NCBI GenBank assembly: GCA_014058105.1
Contig: JACGCM010002647.1
Span: 1,550,001 to 1,614,000 of the forward strand
DNA from: Kingdonia uniflora
Lineage: Eukaryota > Streptophyta > Magnoliopsida > Ranunculales > Circaeasteraceae
Direction: 5' to 3'
DNA length: 64,000 nt
Shown here: one piece after another, positions 23,901-35,314 of the stretch
Position numbering within the stretch: the stretch's first letter is position 1
Layout: the number at the start of each line of letters is the position of its first letter
Position numbers and translations under genes: made by a program
Notes under the pieces: generated by a model
What the model saw: only the letters and a program-made list of their open reading frames with translations
Told to the model about the DNA's origin: nothing
The model's database searches: none

Positions 23901-24248
23901 ACTATTGTATCTGTCAAGGAATAGACTCTGGAGGTTGAAAAAACTGAAGATGAAGCTAGTCAGGTAACTTATCATTTGTTTGCTCGTAACTTCTCATTTT
24001 TTTATGCTTATTTTCCCATATCTTGTATGACTCTTATCATTTGTAGTTTGTTTATTTATAGACTAAAGAGGGCAAATAGGAGGTAGAACATAATAAAGAG
24101 GAGGTCTTTGAAGACAAGGATGATGATGATAGAAATTCATAGAATAAACCAGACCCTGAGCAAGTAATAAAATAAATGGTTGTTGACCAGACCAATGTAT
24201 GAAGTAATTTTAAACCAAACAACTGGTTTATTACTCATTCTCATGTAA

Positions 24249-24253
24249 TAAGC
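24249..24253. repeat. Target-site duplication TAAGC, left
   Basis: Repeated at 28956-28960. Copy 1 of the MULE has the uninterrupted sequence GTAATAAGCACATTTATA near 4709. Confidence 0.95.
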
Positions 24254-27200
24254 TGTAATGTCCTAGAATTTTAGGGTAATTTTTTTGTTTATTATTAAGT
24301 ATTGTTACTATGATTCATATATTGTTATTCGTTATGCATTCATTTATTCCTTTCAGCAGGTTTTGTATGTTAGATTCATTTTATGTAGTTTCGGTGGTAC
24401 GGTGGTTATTCGGAGGAAGAGGTGGCCTTGTGGCCTTGAGAACCCCTAAATGGGTTGGTGGTGATGTTTGTTTGATGTGTTTGTGGTTTGGTGTGGTTCC
24501 GGTGGGCCGTTGGATTGGCCGCTAGGTTTTCCGAGTTTTCCGAGCAAAGATTCATTTTTGGGGGTTTAGGCGTTTTGGTGGACGTGAAGCGGTAGAGGTG
24601 GTGTTTAGGCCTTGGGAACCCTTTATTAGGGTTGTGATGGTTGTTGGGGTTGTTCTAGTCTTCGGAGGGTCTTGGCGTTGTGTGTGGTTCAGGAGAACCT
24701 CAAAGTGACATTTTTGGATTCTTCCAGTTCCCATTTGAGCGATCGTTCAAACGACTGGTCGGTTATATTTATATCATTATCCATTCTCTCTCCTCACATT
24801 TCTCTTTCACTCTCTCTCTCTTCTCCTAACCGAATCCTCTCCTCTCCAAACCGAATTCTTTCCTCGCCTTGCTCGCCAAATTCGACACGATTCTTCGCCG
24901 TGATCTTCGCCGTTTCCCTTGGTGAGTAATTCCTCTCTCTCTCTCTCTTGTATCTTTGGGTTGATTTCGGTTTTGGTAGAACCCTTGTGGCTTGAATTGA
25001 TTTAGGTTTTGTGATTGTTGTGTTGCGTTTGGGGTCTTTGTTTTGATTCGAATTGGAGAGGGAAGAGTTGCTGCTGTTAGAAGGAGTAGAGGCAGTTGTT
25101 ACGGCTCAGTTGCTGCTGCCCTTGTGGCTGATCTGTTTTAGTGGTTGCGCATTTGTTGCTACTATTTTGAAGTGTAGAGAGAGGGCTATTTTAACCATCT
25201 TCAACCTCCGTCAAATCGTCATCCATTTCCGATCGCAGCTGCCCTTTTTCTGTGAGTAATTCCCTGTTGTTGTTCCAACTTTGTAATCTGATTTTCAGTT
25301 CAGTATAACTATCTTGCTTGCTTGGCAATTGATTAGAGAAGATTTTAAGAGTTGTTTATTGTTTGGGGTTAGTGGAACGATTACGGAGATTGTTGTGTCC
25401 CGGAGTTCTGAAATCAGTTCGTATAACCTAACTATTTTTCCCCCTTTGGTAAACTGTTTTCCTCCTTTTATGAACTGTTTTCCCCCCCTGATAATCTGAT
25501 TTGGATAGCTAATTTTCCATCCTTTTGAATCCCTGAGAGTGGTGGATTTGAGTTGGTTATTGTGATGTTGATTATTGGGTTTTCCTTGCATTTGTTCGGT
25601 GGTGGTGATTGGGGTTTAGTGTGATGGGGAGTGAGGTTCAGTTGCTGATTCAATTGTGGTGCTGATCTGAAACGCAGTTTTGGGCGGGTATCCTTTGTTG
25701 GAATTGTGTTTGGGCTCCGGGTCTTGATAGTGGTTGATGTGGTGGTGTTCCTGGTCTTTTCCGTGATTGATTTGGAGTTCCGGAATTCGATTCGCGCAGC
25801 ACATTTCCGTTGGGGTGCTGTTTGGGCAGTTTCGCCGAGATTGTCGTTCCGAGCATATCGTCAGGCGAGTTTTATCTTCCTTAATAACTAGACCATTATA
25901 ATGATTTGTGAGTTATTGTATCACATAACTTATCATGTTTATTACCGTGATTATGTTAGTATATGGGTTAATTGCTTATGACACATTTACGGGTTATCCG
26001 TTTGGCATACCTCAGGCGAGAGTACTTTAGGGTTTGATAAGTAAGTAAAGCCTGAGTTAGTTATAAGTTTAGTTACTAGATAGAACTTGTAGGTTATGTT
26101 TAGTCAGAGGAGGTTATTCATTGTTGTCGTCGATGTGACGATGATTCCTGAGATTCCTCTTAGACTGATTTCATTGAGGGTGGTTATTGCGGATCCTTTT
26201 TTCGCTGAGGTTTAGAACAAAGGCATTTCTCAGTATGTTGCGATGCCTCAGCGTTGCTATATTTATATTTATATATATAATATATAGAGTGTGGTATTGC
26301 TGGTTAGTTATTAGGGTGCCCAGCTTATTTTAGGGAACTAGTAACTAGGTTTGGCAAATAGTAGAGACTTATGGTCGGCATGTGGTTAGCCGCCATTTCT
26401 CAGAGATAGTGTAGTTCAGAGACTATAGTTCTCACCCTATAGTATAGCACCTTGGTTAATTTGGGTTACTGAATTTGGTTCCAGGGTAGTCTTAGGGCGA
26501 CATAGCTTCAGTAAGACATGGTCCACGATTCGGAGCTCGTCTTCTTGCCTGCTATTGTTTTGATTAGTCTTAGGACTAGTCTAGGTGTACTCTGTGTTCT
26601 CGAGGCCTGGTCCTTGAGCACTGTCATTGTGATTGGTGGTTGTTTGGAATATTGGATTCCATGTGGGAGTGTGGTATCTCCTAGACTGTTAGTCGTTGAT
26701 GGTGAGCAGATGGCTTGTCCATGGTGGTTGATTGTGGATGTTGAACTTCCGATAGTTTTCCTTAGGATTGTTTGTTTATCGTGTTGTGACACTTATTGTC
26801 CTCATGATTCCTAGAGCTATTAGAGCTTACTCGTAAGCCTTTTTTCCTTGGGATGAGGCTGTTAGGGTTGTGTTCCCTTCCGTCATCTAGGAGGCAGTGA
26901 GACAGCATGGCTCAGTGAGATCCGCGGCTAAGCCAGGTGGTTTATGAAGTTGTACGTCACCCGAGACGTTGGAATGCGGCTGAAACCTCCTGTACATCCG
27001 TGTTGGAGACTTATGTACATGATTAGGAGAATTGTGAGGCAGTTCTGTTATTGGGGACTGTTGACTACATGTTGGTCACTTATAGGTCACCCCATGAGTA
27101 CTAGTCTGTGTTGACAGCTAGAGTACTATTGTACTTGATGGTAACCATATTTTCTTTGAGGAATCTTAGAGACTGATGTCGTTTAGATGTCGTGACGGTT

Positions 27201-28955
27201 AAGTTGTTGTTTTATCTAGGTTTAGATAGTGCAACTGAGTCACAAGAGGGCATCTGTGTTAGTTTTGGTTACCATGCTCTCAGGCAGGTGGTTATCCTAT
27301 CGTGTGTTGGTTGTGTTAACAGCAGTTGTATTTCAGTCTCTAGGATCATGCTCACATCCATAGATAATATATTCTCCCCTTATCTTACTGCGATTGGATA
27401 CATAAACAACTCTGCATCGGATGGCCCCGATAGGTTGATAGGATCCCTAGATCAGGCTAAAGTTTTAGAGGTGAAGATATGGTTGGATTAGTTTCCTGGT
27501 GCCCAGTCTCTCCCCGCTAAGAGAGACATGGTTGGATATTATTTCTTGGTGCCCAATCTTCTCCTGTGAGTGAAGTTATGGTTGGAATAGTTCTTTTGGT
27601 GCCCAGACTCATCCTGCGTAGAGAGATATTGTTGGATGCTAGTTCTGGTGTCCAGACTCTTCAGGCGAGGTTGAAATACCTATGTTAATATCTTTTAGTC
27701 TGGTCAAGCTAGTGCAGTACATCATACCCTTGTATCCAACAATATCCGGTAAGGTAAATCCTTTTTCAGCAGCTGTCAGCCCACTTTAGTCTTGGGGGCT
27801 AGCCCTTTGGGATAGGTATGGGACTATCCCACTTCATCATAAATCTTTATGCATCATCATCATCATCAAGCATATCATTGCATCTCAGCATACTTCCAAT
27901 TCGTAGGTTCTTCTGATAGAAATCCTTAACCCTTTCTACATTATGTTTTAATATAGAATCTTCTGCACTTGGGATAATCATAAGATTATCTCTTTCCATC
28001 ATATCATCATCATACAAAACCATTGTATTTGGAATAATTATAGGTTTAGAATAATTATAGGATTATCCTAGTTCATCATATTCTTCTACTCTTATCTTAA
28101 ATTCTTCTTCTCCTAATTAATTGTGGTGTCATTAGATTCCTCTTCCTTCTGCATATTCTTCTCCTCTTTGCATCTACTCCTCCCTCTTCTGTATCTAGTT
28201 AATTTATTAGTTTGAGTAGTCTGTTGGTTGTTGTGAGCTTTGGGCTGGTATTTGGTTGTGGGCGATCTCGTTCAGCTTGTGGTAGCTTCGGGATTGTGCC
28301 TAGTTGAGGTTTGGATAACCCGGTTGGATTATTGTGTGTCGAGGGTGTTTACCCTCATGTGTGACTGTATTCCTGAGGTGGGTTAGTTTCTTGAGGCGCT
28401 GAGGGCCACGGCAGTGATTAGAGTGTAGTTAGTGGTACTTATGACTGGAGTGTGGATTAGCACTCCTTTGCATGAGGTATATTTATAAATAGATTTATTA
28501 GAGTTAGTATATATACGTATACCTATTATTATATCCTGTCATCACTAATATTTATATCCATCTCATTGGTTAGTATAATCGTTTAGCTATTCTTGGGAGT
28601 TAGTGAGCTCGCTGTCTGCTCACTCTCAAATCCCCCTTTCAGTGGCAGGCTATTTCAGATTTTAGTTACTGCTGTGGTGATCTTTGGGGAGCTGAGCTGG
28701 AGGTTCATTCTCCAGTTTTACAGTAGGGCTTGCTGCGTAGAGGTTTGTAGAATCTTACATTTAGATTCTGTTATTTTAGTCTTCCGTTATTTCTGTTTTC
28801 TCTTTTACTTTATTGTGATACTATTGTGAATGACTGGGCCAAAATTTCTCTACGGTTCAGTTGTTCGTGGGGCGAATCTGTAGATTCCCCGACCTGCACA
28901 GCTTCGGATCTAGTAATTGGTCAAGCTATCGATTACTAGATTTAGGGGCGTGACA
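24254..28955 (+). mobile_element. Solo LTR, 4702 bp, of a large LTR retrotransposon
   Basis: Starts TGTAATGTCCTAG, ends GGGGCGTGACA and is flanked by TAAGC on both sides; copy 1 supplies the empty site. No primer binding site, no second copy of either end and no retroviral coding region lies inside, so it is one LTR left by recombination. TATATTTATATC at about 24765, followed by a CT-rich stretch (24785-24950), looks like the promoter and transcript start of the LTR, giving plus orientation. A degenerate ~60-bp tandem repeat with TGGTGCCCA occurs four times at 27480-27670. The ORFs are not convincing. LTRs this long are known in Ogre-type and some other Ty3/gypsy elements; family not determinable here. 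Confidence 0.88.
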
Positions 28956-30232
28956 TAAGCACATTTATATTTTTTTTTCCTATTTCGACATATCTGTTCT
29001 AGCTTGTTTTAATGGAGTCAGAAGTGGATGTCACCTTAAAGAAGAGGCATGCACTAACTGAGGAAGAAATTAATGAAAATGGCTTGTGAAATAAACAGAT
29101 TGCATGCTCACCTTGACGAGCTTCTTCCGAGAGTGTTATTGGAATCTTTTATTCAAAGACTCATCTCCCAGGATGAGAAAAACCAGGTGGACCAAGTTTG
29201 GCCACTAAGGAAAGATGAATTATCTCCTGAAGCTAAGAAGAGTAACAGGAGTACCTATATGATGATAGGTGAAGAAGCTGTTTGCCTTAACGCTCTCTAC
29301 ATCTTATTTCTAAATCAATGGTTGGACAATGAGGTATTTATATTATTTATTTCAATTCCTCTATCATTTGTACCAGAGTCTCTACCCTTTGTTTTCAAAT
29401 TATCCGTTCGTTATTCGATTGCACTTTATCATTAGTTTTGCCTTTGTTGTAATTTGTAATATTGAACGTTATCATTTTTGTTATCTAAATTTTCATTTTC
29501 TTTTCCTGTTCAGGTCATTAATGTGTACATTAAAGCCCTGATTCAATATTTTGACACACAACATCGTGCCCGCCAAGAAAATGAAAGGATTGTGCTGGCG
29601 GATATCTTTGCCTGTCAATATATTAGTAGGGCTTTCAACCTCTGGACTTGTAATATCTCCTCTCCGGAAGGCGTATAACTGAAGAAGAAATCAATTTGGG
29701 AACAAATTACATCTATGCAATGGGATCGTACATTTTCTAATTGCATCCATCGAGGAGATTTAAAAGTGGTTAGTTTAAAATTAATACTCATTCCCTGGAA
29801 TATCAATGACAGCCATTGGGTCCTTTGTGTTGTGTCCTGTAAGGCAAGAAAAATATGCATCTACGATTCAATGGTAGATTCAAAAATTGCAAATGCACGG
29901 AAGAAGAAGAAGTTATCTCCTGGACACCAGTTTATTGAAGATTTGATATCAACGATCCTCCTAGAAATGTTAATATGGAGAGATTTTGCTCATCGTAGTA
30001 GGCCACCTACTGGTTCAGAGGTAAAGAATTACGGTCTAAACTTCAAATGGACAATTCATTTTGGGAAATGTTCAATACAGCCTAATGGTAATGACTGCGA
30101 GGTCTATATGCTTGTCTGTATGGACAATCTCCGAAGGGGAGTGAAATTTCTAGATCTGATATACGTAATGAATGTCGTTACACAGTTGCTTATGATATAT
30201 TGAGGCTGGGAGTTCAGCCGGAGGAGATTTGA

Positions 30233-30699
30233 TTTTGAAACTTTAACATCCATTTTGTTATATGTATAATTTATGTAATTTTGTAAAGTTATCTATCCGA
30301 AGTTATAACAAGTAATATCATTCATTTATAAAATATTTCTCATTTGTTATATCTTCTTTGTCATTCGCATGTTGCATATTTGTTAGAGTGGATAGTCTGA
30401 ATAGTTGGATTATTATTGATTTTTCATTTCTTATGTATGATTTGGCATTTGTAATAATAGATTTGTCATTTGTTAGTAATGATATATCATTCGTTATATA
30501 TGATTAAGCATTTTTTATGAGAGATTTGTCATTTGTTATCTATGAAATATCATTCGTTATATTTGATTTGACATTTGTTATGAGAGATTTTTCATTTGTT
30601 ATCTATGATATATCATTTGTTATATATTATTTGACATTTATTATCCGGTATTTGTCATTTGTTATCTTAAAAATAGTCATTCGTTATATATTATTTGTT
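30233..30699 (+). repeat. 3' flank of the copy 2 Ulp1 gene, motif-rich
   Basis: Dense forward GTCATTTGTTAT words with GATATATCATTCGTTATAT variants; aligns with 6001-6420 of copy 1. Non-coding. Confidence 0.6.
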
Positions 30700-32390
30700 T
30701 AAAAGATATACAGAATTTGATGTATGTGAATAGTCGATTTGGTTCTTTAAACATTTGTATCGTGTCTGTATGATAGTAGACTTCATTTGAAGTTAAAAAA
30801 ATTAGTTATCAAAAATTTGTCATTTGTTAACCATTATTTATCATTTGCTAGCAATAATTTTTCATTTGTTAACAATCTATGGTCGATTTGGTTTTTTGAA
30901 CATTAGTATCGTGTCAGTATGATAGTAGACTTCATTTGAAGTTATAAAAATTAGTTTTCAAAAATTTATCATTTGTTAGCCATTATTTGTTATTTGTTAG
31001 CAATAATTTGTCATTTGTTAACAATCTATGGTCGATTTGGTCCTTTGAACATTTGTATCGTGTCTCTATGATAGTAGACTTCATTTGAAGTTAAAAAAAT
31101 TAGTTATCAAAAATTTGTCATTTGTTAACTATTATTTGTCATTTGCTAGAAATAATTTGTCATTTGTTAACAATCTATGGTCGATTTGGTTCTTTGAACA
31201 TTTGTATCGTGTCTCTATGATAGTAGACTTCATTTGAAGTTAAAAAAATTAGTTATCAAAAATTTGTCATTTGTTAACTATTATTTGTCATTTGCTAGCA
31301 ATAATTTGTCATTTGTTAACAATTTATGGTCGATTTGGTTCTTTGAACATTTGTATCGTGTTTGTATGATAGTGGACTTCATTTGAAGTTATAAAAATTA
31401 GTTTTCAAAAATTTATCATTTGTTAGCCATTATTTGTCATTTGTTAACAAATGACATTTGTTAACCATTTATTTGTCATTTGTTAGCCATTATTTATCAT
31501 TTGTTAGCAATAATTTATCATTTGTAAACAATCTATTGTCGATTTGGTTCTTTCAACATTAGTATCGTATCATTATGATAGTAAACTTCATTTGAAGTTA
31601 TAAAAATTAGTTATCAAAAATTTATCATTTGTTAATCATTATTTGTCATTTGCTAGCAATAATTTATCATTTGTTAACAAATGACAAATAATGGCTAACA
31701 AATAATAAATTTTTGAAAACTAATTTTTATAACTTTAAATGAAGTCCACTATCATACAGACACGATACAAATGTTTAAAGAATAAAATCGACCATAGATT
31801 GTTAACAAATGATAAATTATTGCTAGCAAATGACAAATAATAGTTAACAAATGACAAATTTTTGATAATTAATTTTTTTAATTTCAAATGAAGTCTACTA
31901 TCATACAGACACGATACAAATGTTCAAAGAACCAAAATCGACCATAGATTGTTAACAAATGACAAATTATTGCTAACAAATGACAAATAATGGCTAACAA
32001 ATGACATTATTGAAAACTAATTTTTATAACTTCAAATGAAGTCTACTATCATACTAGCAAGATACTAATGTTCAAATAACCAAATCGACCATAGATTGTT
32101 AACAAATGACAAATTATTGCTAGCAAATGACAAATAATGGCTAACAAATGATAAATTTTTGAAAACTAATTTTTATAACTTTAAATGAAGTCTATTATCA
32201 TACTGACACAATACTAATGTTCAAAGAACCAAATCGACCATTGATTGTTAATAAATGACAAATTATTGCTAACAAATGACAAATAATGGCTAACAAATGA
32301 TAAATTTTTGAAAACTAAATTTTACAGCTTTAAATGAAGTCTACAATCATACTGACATGATACTAATGTTCAAAGAACCAAATCAACTAT
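30700..32390. repeat. Inverted tandem-repeat array in the middle of MULE copy 2
   Basis: The left arm (to about 31680) has about six units of ~150 bp with GATAGTAGACTTCATTTGAAG, AATTAGTTATCAAAAATTTG and GGTCGATTTGGTTCTTTGAA. The right arm (about 31685-32390) has about five units in reverse complement. The centre is a perfect 18-bp palindrome TCATTTGTTAACAAATGA at 31667-31684. The unit sequence differs from copy 1 (ACTTCATTTGAAG versus ACAACATTTGTA), so the arrays were re-amplified or homogenised separately while the architecture was kept. Confidence 0.9.
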
Positions 32391-32830
32391 TCACTTACAT
32401 CAAATGTTGTTTATCTATAAAACAAATAATATATAACGAATGATTGTTTTTAAGATAACAAATGACAAATACCTGATAATAAATGCCAAATAATATATAA
32501 CGAATGATATATCATGGATAACAAATGATAAATATCTCATAATAAATGCTTAATCTTATATAACGAATGATATATCATGGATTACAAATGAAAAATCACA
32601 TAATACAAATGCCAAATCAAATATAATGAATGATATTTCATAGATAACAAATGGCAAATCATGGAAAATATTGTCTACACTATCATGCAAATCATTGTCA
32701 ATTAAAAACTATATCGAAACAAAACATAAATCAAAAGATTCAAAACTAAGTAAATTACATTCAACATTCAACATTATCATTCATCAACATTCATCATCAT
32801 AAAAACCCTAAAAAAAAAAGCCCCCCAAAA
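32391..32830. repeat. Spacer right of the array, copy 2
   Basis: Reverse-oriented AACAAATGAC and TAACGAATGAT words to about 32660, then an AT-rich leader ending in AAAACCCTAAAAA and CCCCCAAAA before the ATG at 32831. No gene. Confidence 0.4.
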
Positions 32831-33241
32831 ATGTCTCTTTCCAGGCTTCTTCCCAAAAAAATTCCCTCCAAAAAGCAAGCCACTAAAAAACCTAATATAA
32901 TCTCCTCCTCTTCATCTGAGGAGGAAGTTCATCATCTTCATCTTCATTTTCATCTTTATCTTCATCATCCGCATCATCACCATCATCCGCATCATCATCT
33001 TCCTCATCATCATCATCATCGTCATCATCATCTTCCTCATCATCACCACCACCACCACCACCACCCTCCAACAACTCCCGGTCTTCCTCGACGCCAAAGT
33101 CTTCTTCGGGATATTCGCCCAAAGTGTAGTCGGCTGGTTGCTCCTCCTCATCACTATCACTATAGTCCGTTGTTGGGAGTCTTGAGACTTGAGAGAGTGA
33201 GAGAGAAATTATGGAAGAAGATGGAGAGGTTGGAGTATTAA
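32831..33241 (+). CDS. Low-complexity ORF over a CAT/TCA trinucleotide repeat, copy 2
   Basis: The ATG has a plausible leader (ACCCTAA-type, AAAAATGTC) and opens MSLSRLLPKKIPSKK, then a Ser/Glu tract. The repeat then reads as His in this frame, as Ser and Pro in the next plus frame (ending at a stop near 33130), or as an Asp/Glu run on the minus strand (33122-32892). Any one of the three could be the real protein. Copy 1 keeps only a short CATCATCTTCATC scar at about 9430. Without expression data the strand cannot be decided; a simple-sequence expansion without coding function is equally possible. Confidence 0.3.
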   Translation: MSLSRLLPKKIPSKKQATKKPNIISSSSSEEEVHHLHLHFHLYLHHPHHHHHPHHHLPHHHHHRHHHLPHHHHHHHHHPPTTPGLPRRQSLLRDIRPKCSRLVAPPHHYHYSPLLGVLRLERVREKLWKKMERLEY

Positions 33242-33782
33242 GATTTGGGGTTTCAATCTAACAAACGTCAATCGATGCGTCTCTCCCTCTCTTCCCCTAG
33301 TAACCACTCTAGACACATAACATAGCCAAATCATTTATAACAAATGAAAAATCCTGTATAGAAAAAGTCAAATCAGGATTAACAAATGATAACTTACAGA
33401 CAACAAATCTCTTATAACAAATGACAACAAATTTTTGATAACAAATGCCAAATCAAATTTAAAATATGACAATTCTATGATCACAAATGCCAAATCATAA
33501 ATAAGAAATGAAAGATTAATTACAATCCAACTATACAGACTAGCCATTCAAACAAATATGTACAGTACAAATGACAAAGAAGGAATAACAAATGAGAAAG
33601 ATTACATAAATTAATGATATTAATTGTGTATAACTTAGGGTACCTTCCCAGAACTCATTGGGCATAAAAAAAGTAAGAAACTTTCATTAGCCCGAATATT
33701 GTACAACTTTCAATTTACATTACATCAATTTACATCAGTTTATACACTCAATTTACATTAATTTACATCTCTTCCTCTTATC
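33242..33782. repeat. Motif-rich spacer, copy 2
   Basis: Reverse-oriented ACAAATGAC/ACAAATGCC words at 33340-33600, then a segment (33650-33780) with repeated CAATTTACAT that aligns with 9490-9570 of copy 1. No coding region. Confidence 0.4.
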
Positions 33783-34106
33783 CTACTCAAGGTACCTACT
33801 AGACATCATCAGACGCACACCAGCTGCCTCATCCGCCGCTGTAACAGCATCCTCTGCCAGAAGATGCAGACCAATTCTCCTACCCTGCTCTGACGTTACC
33901 ATATAGTAAAAACATTGTATTTGATAACAATCACCGTCTGCCTCTACCACCTGTTCATACGTCATCCCATGGAAGGTAGGACGCACTGGAATGAGAGTAG
34001 AAAGTTCAAGAGACTGGGTCCTAAAGTATCGAAGCGGCAGCTCTTGCATCTTGACAAGAACCCTAGCCTCGTACGCTTGACGTTTGGTGGTCACCATCTT
34101 TTTCAT
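33783..34106 (-). CDS. Unidentified 107-residue accessory protein of MULE copy 2
   Basis: An uninterrupted frame from ATG at 34106 to TAG at 33783. It is fairly basic at the N-terminus (MKKMVTTKRQAYEARVLVKM), with PTFHGMTYEQVVEADGDCYQ in the middle and an Ala/Glu-rich helix at the end (LLAEDAVTAADEAAG). It has no signal peptide or membrane segment. The homologous stretch in copy 1 (9666-9980) is broken, yet the similarity follows this frame, supporting a real gene in the ancestor. I cannot assign a family. It lies just downstream of the GRF zinc-finger gene on the same strand, so they could share a transcript. Confidence 0.5.
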   Translation of the reverse strand: MKKMVTTKRQAYEARVLVKMQELPLRYFRTQSLELSTLIPVRPTFHGMTYEQVVEADGDCYQIQCFYYMVTSEQGRRIGLHLLAEDAVTAADEAAGVRLMMSSRYLE

Positions 34107-34499
34107 GGTGTACTTGCCGAATAAGATTAAATAAGGAATAAAGAAGTACTTGCCGAATAAACCATATCAGTATTTAATGTTGAGTCAAATTTAAATGTCA
34201 GATTTAGTTCAACACAGTAGACATTAGTATTTAATGCTGATGAAACCCATTGGAAATGATGAAGGAACATTGGAAAAGTATTTTTTATTTAATGAAATAT
34301 ATGTCATCCAACAATAGTGTATTTGTCATTTGTTTTATGGTCTTTGTTATTTATAATCCATAAATTGCATGGTATTATTGAAATATTGTCATTTGCTATA
34401 TATGATTTATCATTTGATCCTTAAGAGTTTAACATTCTAATACCATAAATTAACGTCACTAAAGATAAGGAATATTAAACTTCACTCCTACATATTTCT
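34107..34499. other. Spacer between accessory genes, copy 2
   Basis: AT-rich and non-coding, with a few forward GTCATTTG words (34325, 34387). Counterpart of 9981-10415. Confidence 0.35.
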
Positions 34500-34936
34500 T
34501 TACTTGTTAAGATCTAGAGATTTTAACTTGGACAAAAAATCTTGCAGCATCTCCGTTCTGACCTCCGAGATCCTTAGTTGAGTGTAAGTTTTAGATGTAA
34601 TAGTGTCGAGGTTCTGATTGCTCCCTTGGCCAGAATTTGTGATGTCTTCCGTCCTTGATGACTGCGGCCTTTTAGAATTATCAGGCATAGAGGATTCTCG
34701 AAACCAAGTTTTGAACTGACAATGGTATTGTGGCAATGGTAGAATCTCCTACCGAGCGGTTTAGAGACTCTGCAAATGTGACCACAATCGCACATTTTCA
34801 CCTCATCTACCCACTCCCATAAACCATACCCACCAATTTTACGAGCGCATTGACAGAACCTGCGGTTAAGGTTGAGGCTTGTGCGTGAGAGACGAAGATC
34901 ACAATTTTCACCGCACCAGCAAATAAGGGAATGCAT
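34500..34936 (-). pseudogene. GRF-type zinc-finger protein of MULE copy 2, one frameshift
   Basis: From ATG at 34936 the protein begins MHSLICWCGENCDLRL and shows two GRF-type halves: CWCG, RTSLNLNRRFCQC, then GLWEWVDE, and again CDCG, GRRFYHC. Known GRF fingers have CxCG, NxGRxFxxC and a downstream aromatic/W-D motif, as here. After YHCHNT the frame must change by one base to reach the C-terminal part seen in the second frame (34736-34500), with TYTQLRISEV and LQDFLSKLKSLD, a short helix also kept in copy 1. GRF fingers bind single-stranded nucleic acid; in the element it may help the transposase or act on its DNA (inference). Confidence 0.65.
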
Positions 34937-35314
34937 CGTTGGTAAGAAAGTATGTAATGCTTGAGAACTGGAAGCAAGTATACAGGTTATGTAGTATAAG
35001 GTTTAGACAAGCTATTTATAAAGAAATGAAAATTAGCACATCACGATGATACCCTTGGTCACAACAAATGCCATATCTCTGTCTTTAAAACCGACAGATT
35101 TTTGCCGTTATAGAAGATTTGACAAGTCATTCTTAAAGTCAACTTTCATTACATTTTCAACAAGTTATCTAACAAAAGCATCCACGTGGTTCCCGCTCCT
35201 CTAAACACTAAGCCCTAAACTCTGTCACGTGTGATTCAAAGTCCTAATACTCCCAAGTATAAAAAAGCCCTAAACTAAAGCTCTAACCCTCAACTCTTTA
35301 AAACTTCTCAAGAA
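34937..35314 (+). promoter_or_regulatory. Divergent spacer and probable promoter of gene A, copy 2
   Basis: Contains AAGTATAAAAAAGCCC at about 35258, a TATA-type box roughly 55 bases before the ATG at 35315, and the conserved CTCTTTAAAACTTCTCAAGAA leader. The opposite side feeds the GRF gene. No ORF. Confidence 0.45.

Larger units (their letters stand above)
20973..30232 (+). pseudogene. Ulp1-type cysteine protease gene of MULE copy 2, split by a solo LTR
   Basis: Same gene as 1378-6000. The start codon is lost: copy 1's ATGAAGTCT reads ATAAAGTCT at 20973, and a length change follows near 21050. The DUF1985-like exon is better kept here (FPWGKQVYNFL, then WALMIWTFLSIPSLKF, about 21605-22070). 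The Lys-rich exon is open at 22604-23077. The catalytic domain (29012-30232) keeps His in NDSHWVLC, Asp in IYDSM, and Gln plus Cys in IQPNGNDCEVY, so triad and oxyanion Gln look intact although the usual Gly after Cys is Glu. A 1-bp loss near 30160 shifts the last 25 codons. The 4.7-kb LTR sits in the intron before the protease exons. It shares the in-frame TAA with copy 1 (here at 21377). Confidence 0.8.

Noticed and set aside
24310..26814. Open frames of 60-98 residues on both strands within the solo LTR
   Set aside because: They have no recognisable domain, overlap each other on opposite strands and lie within a bounded LTR; best taken as chance.
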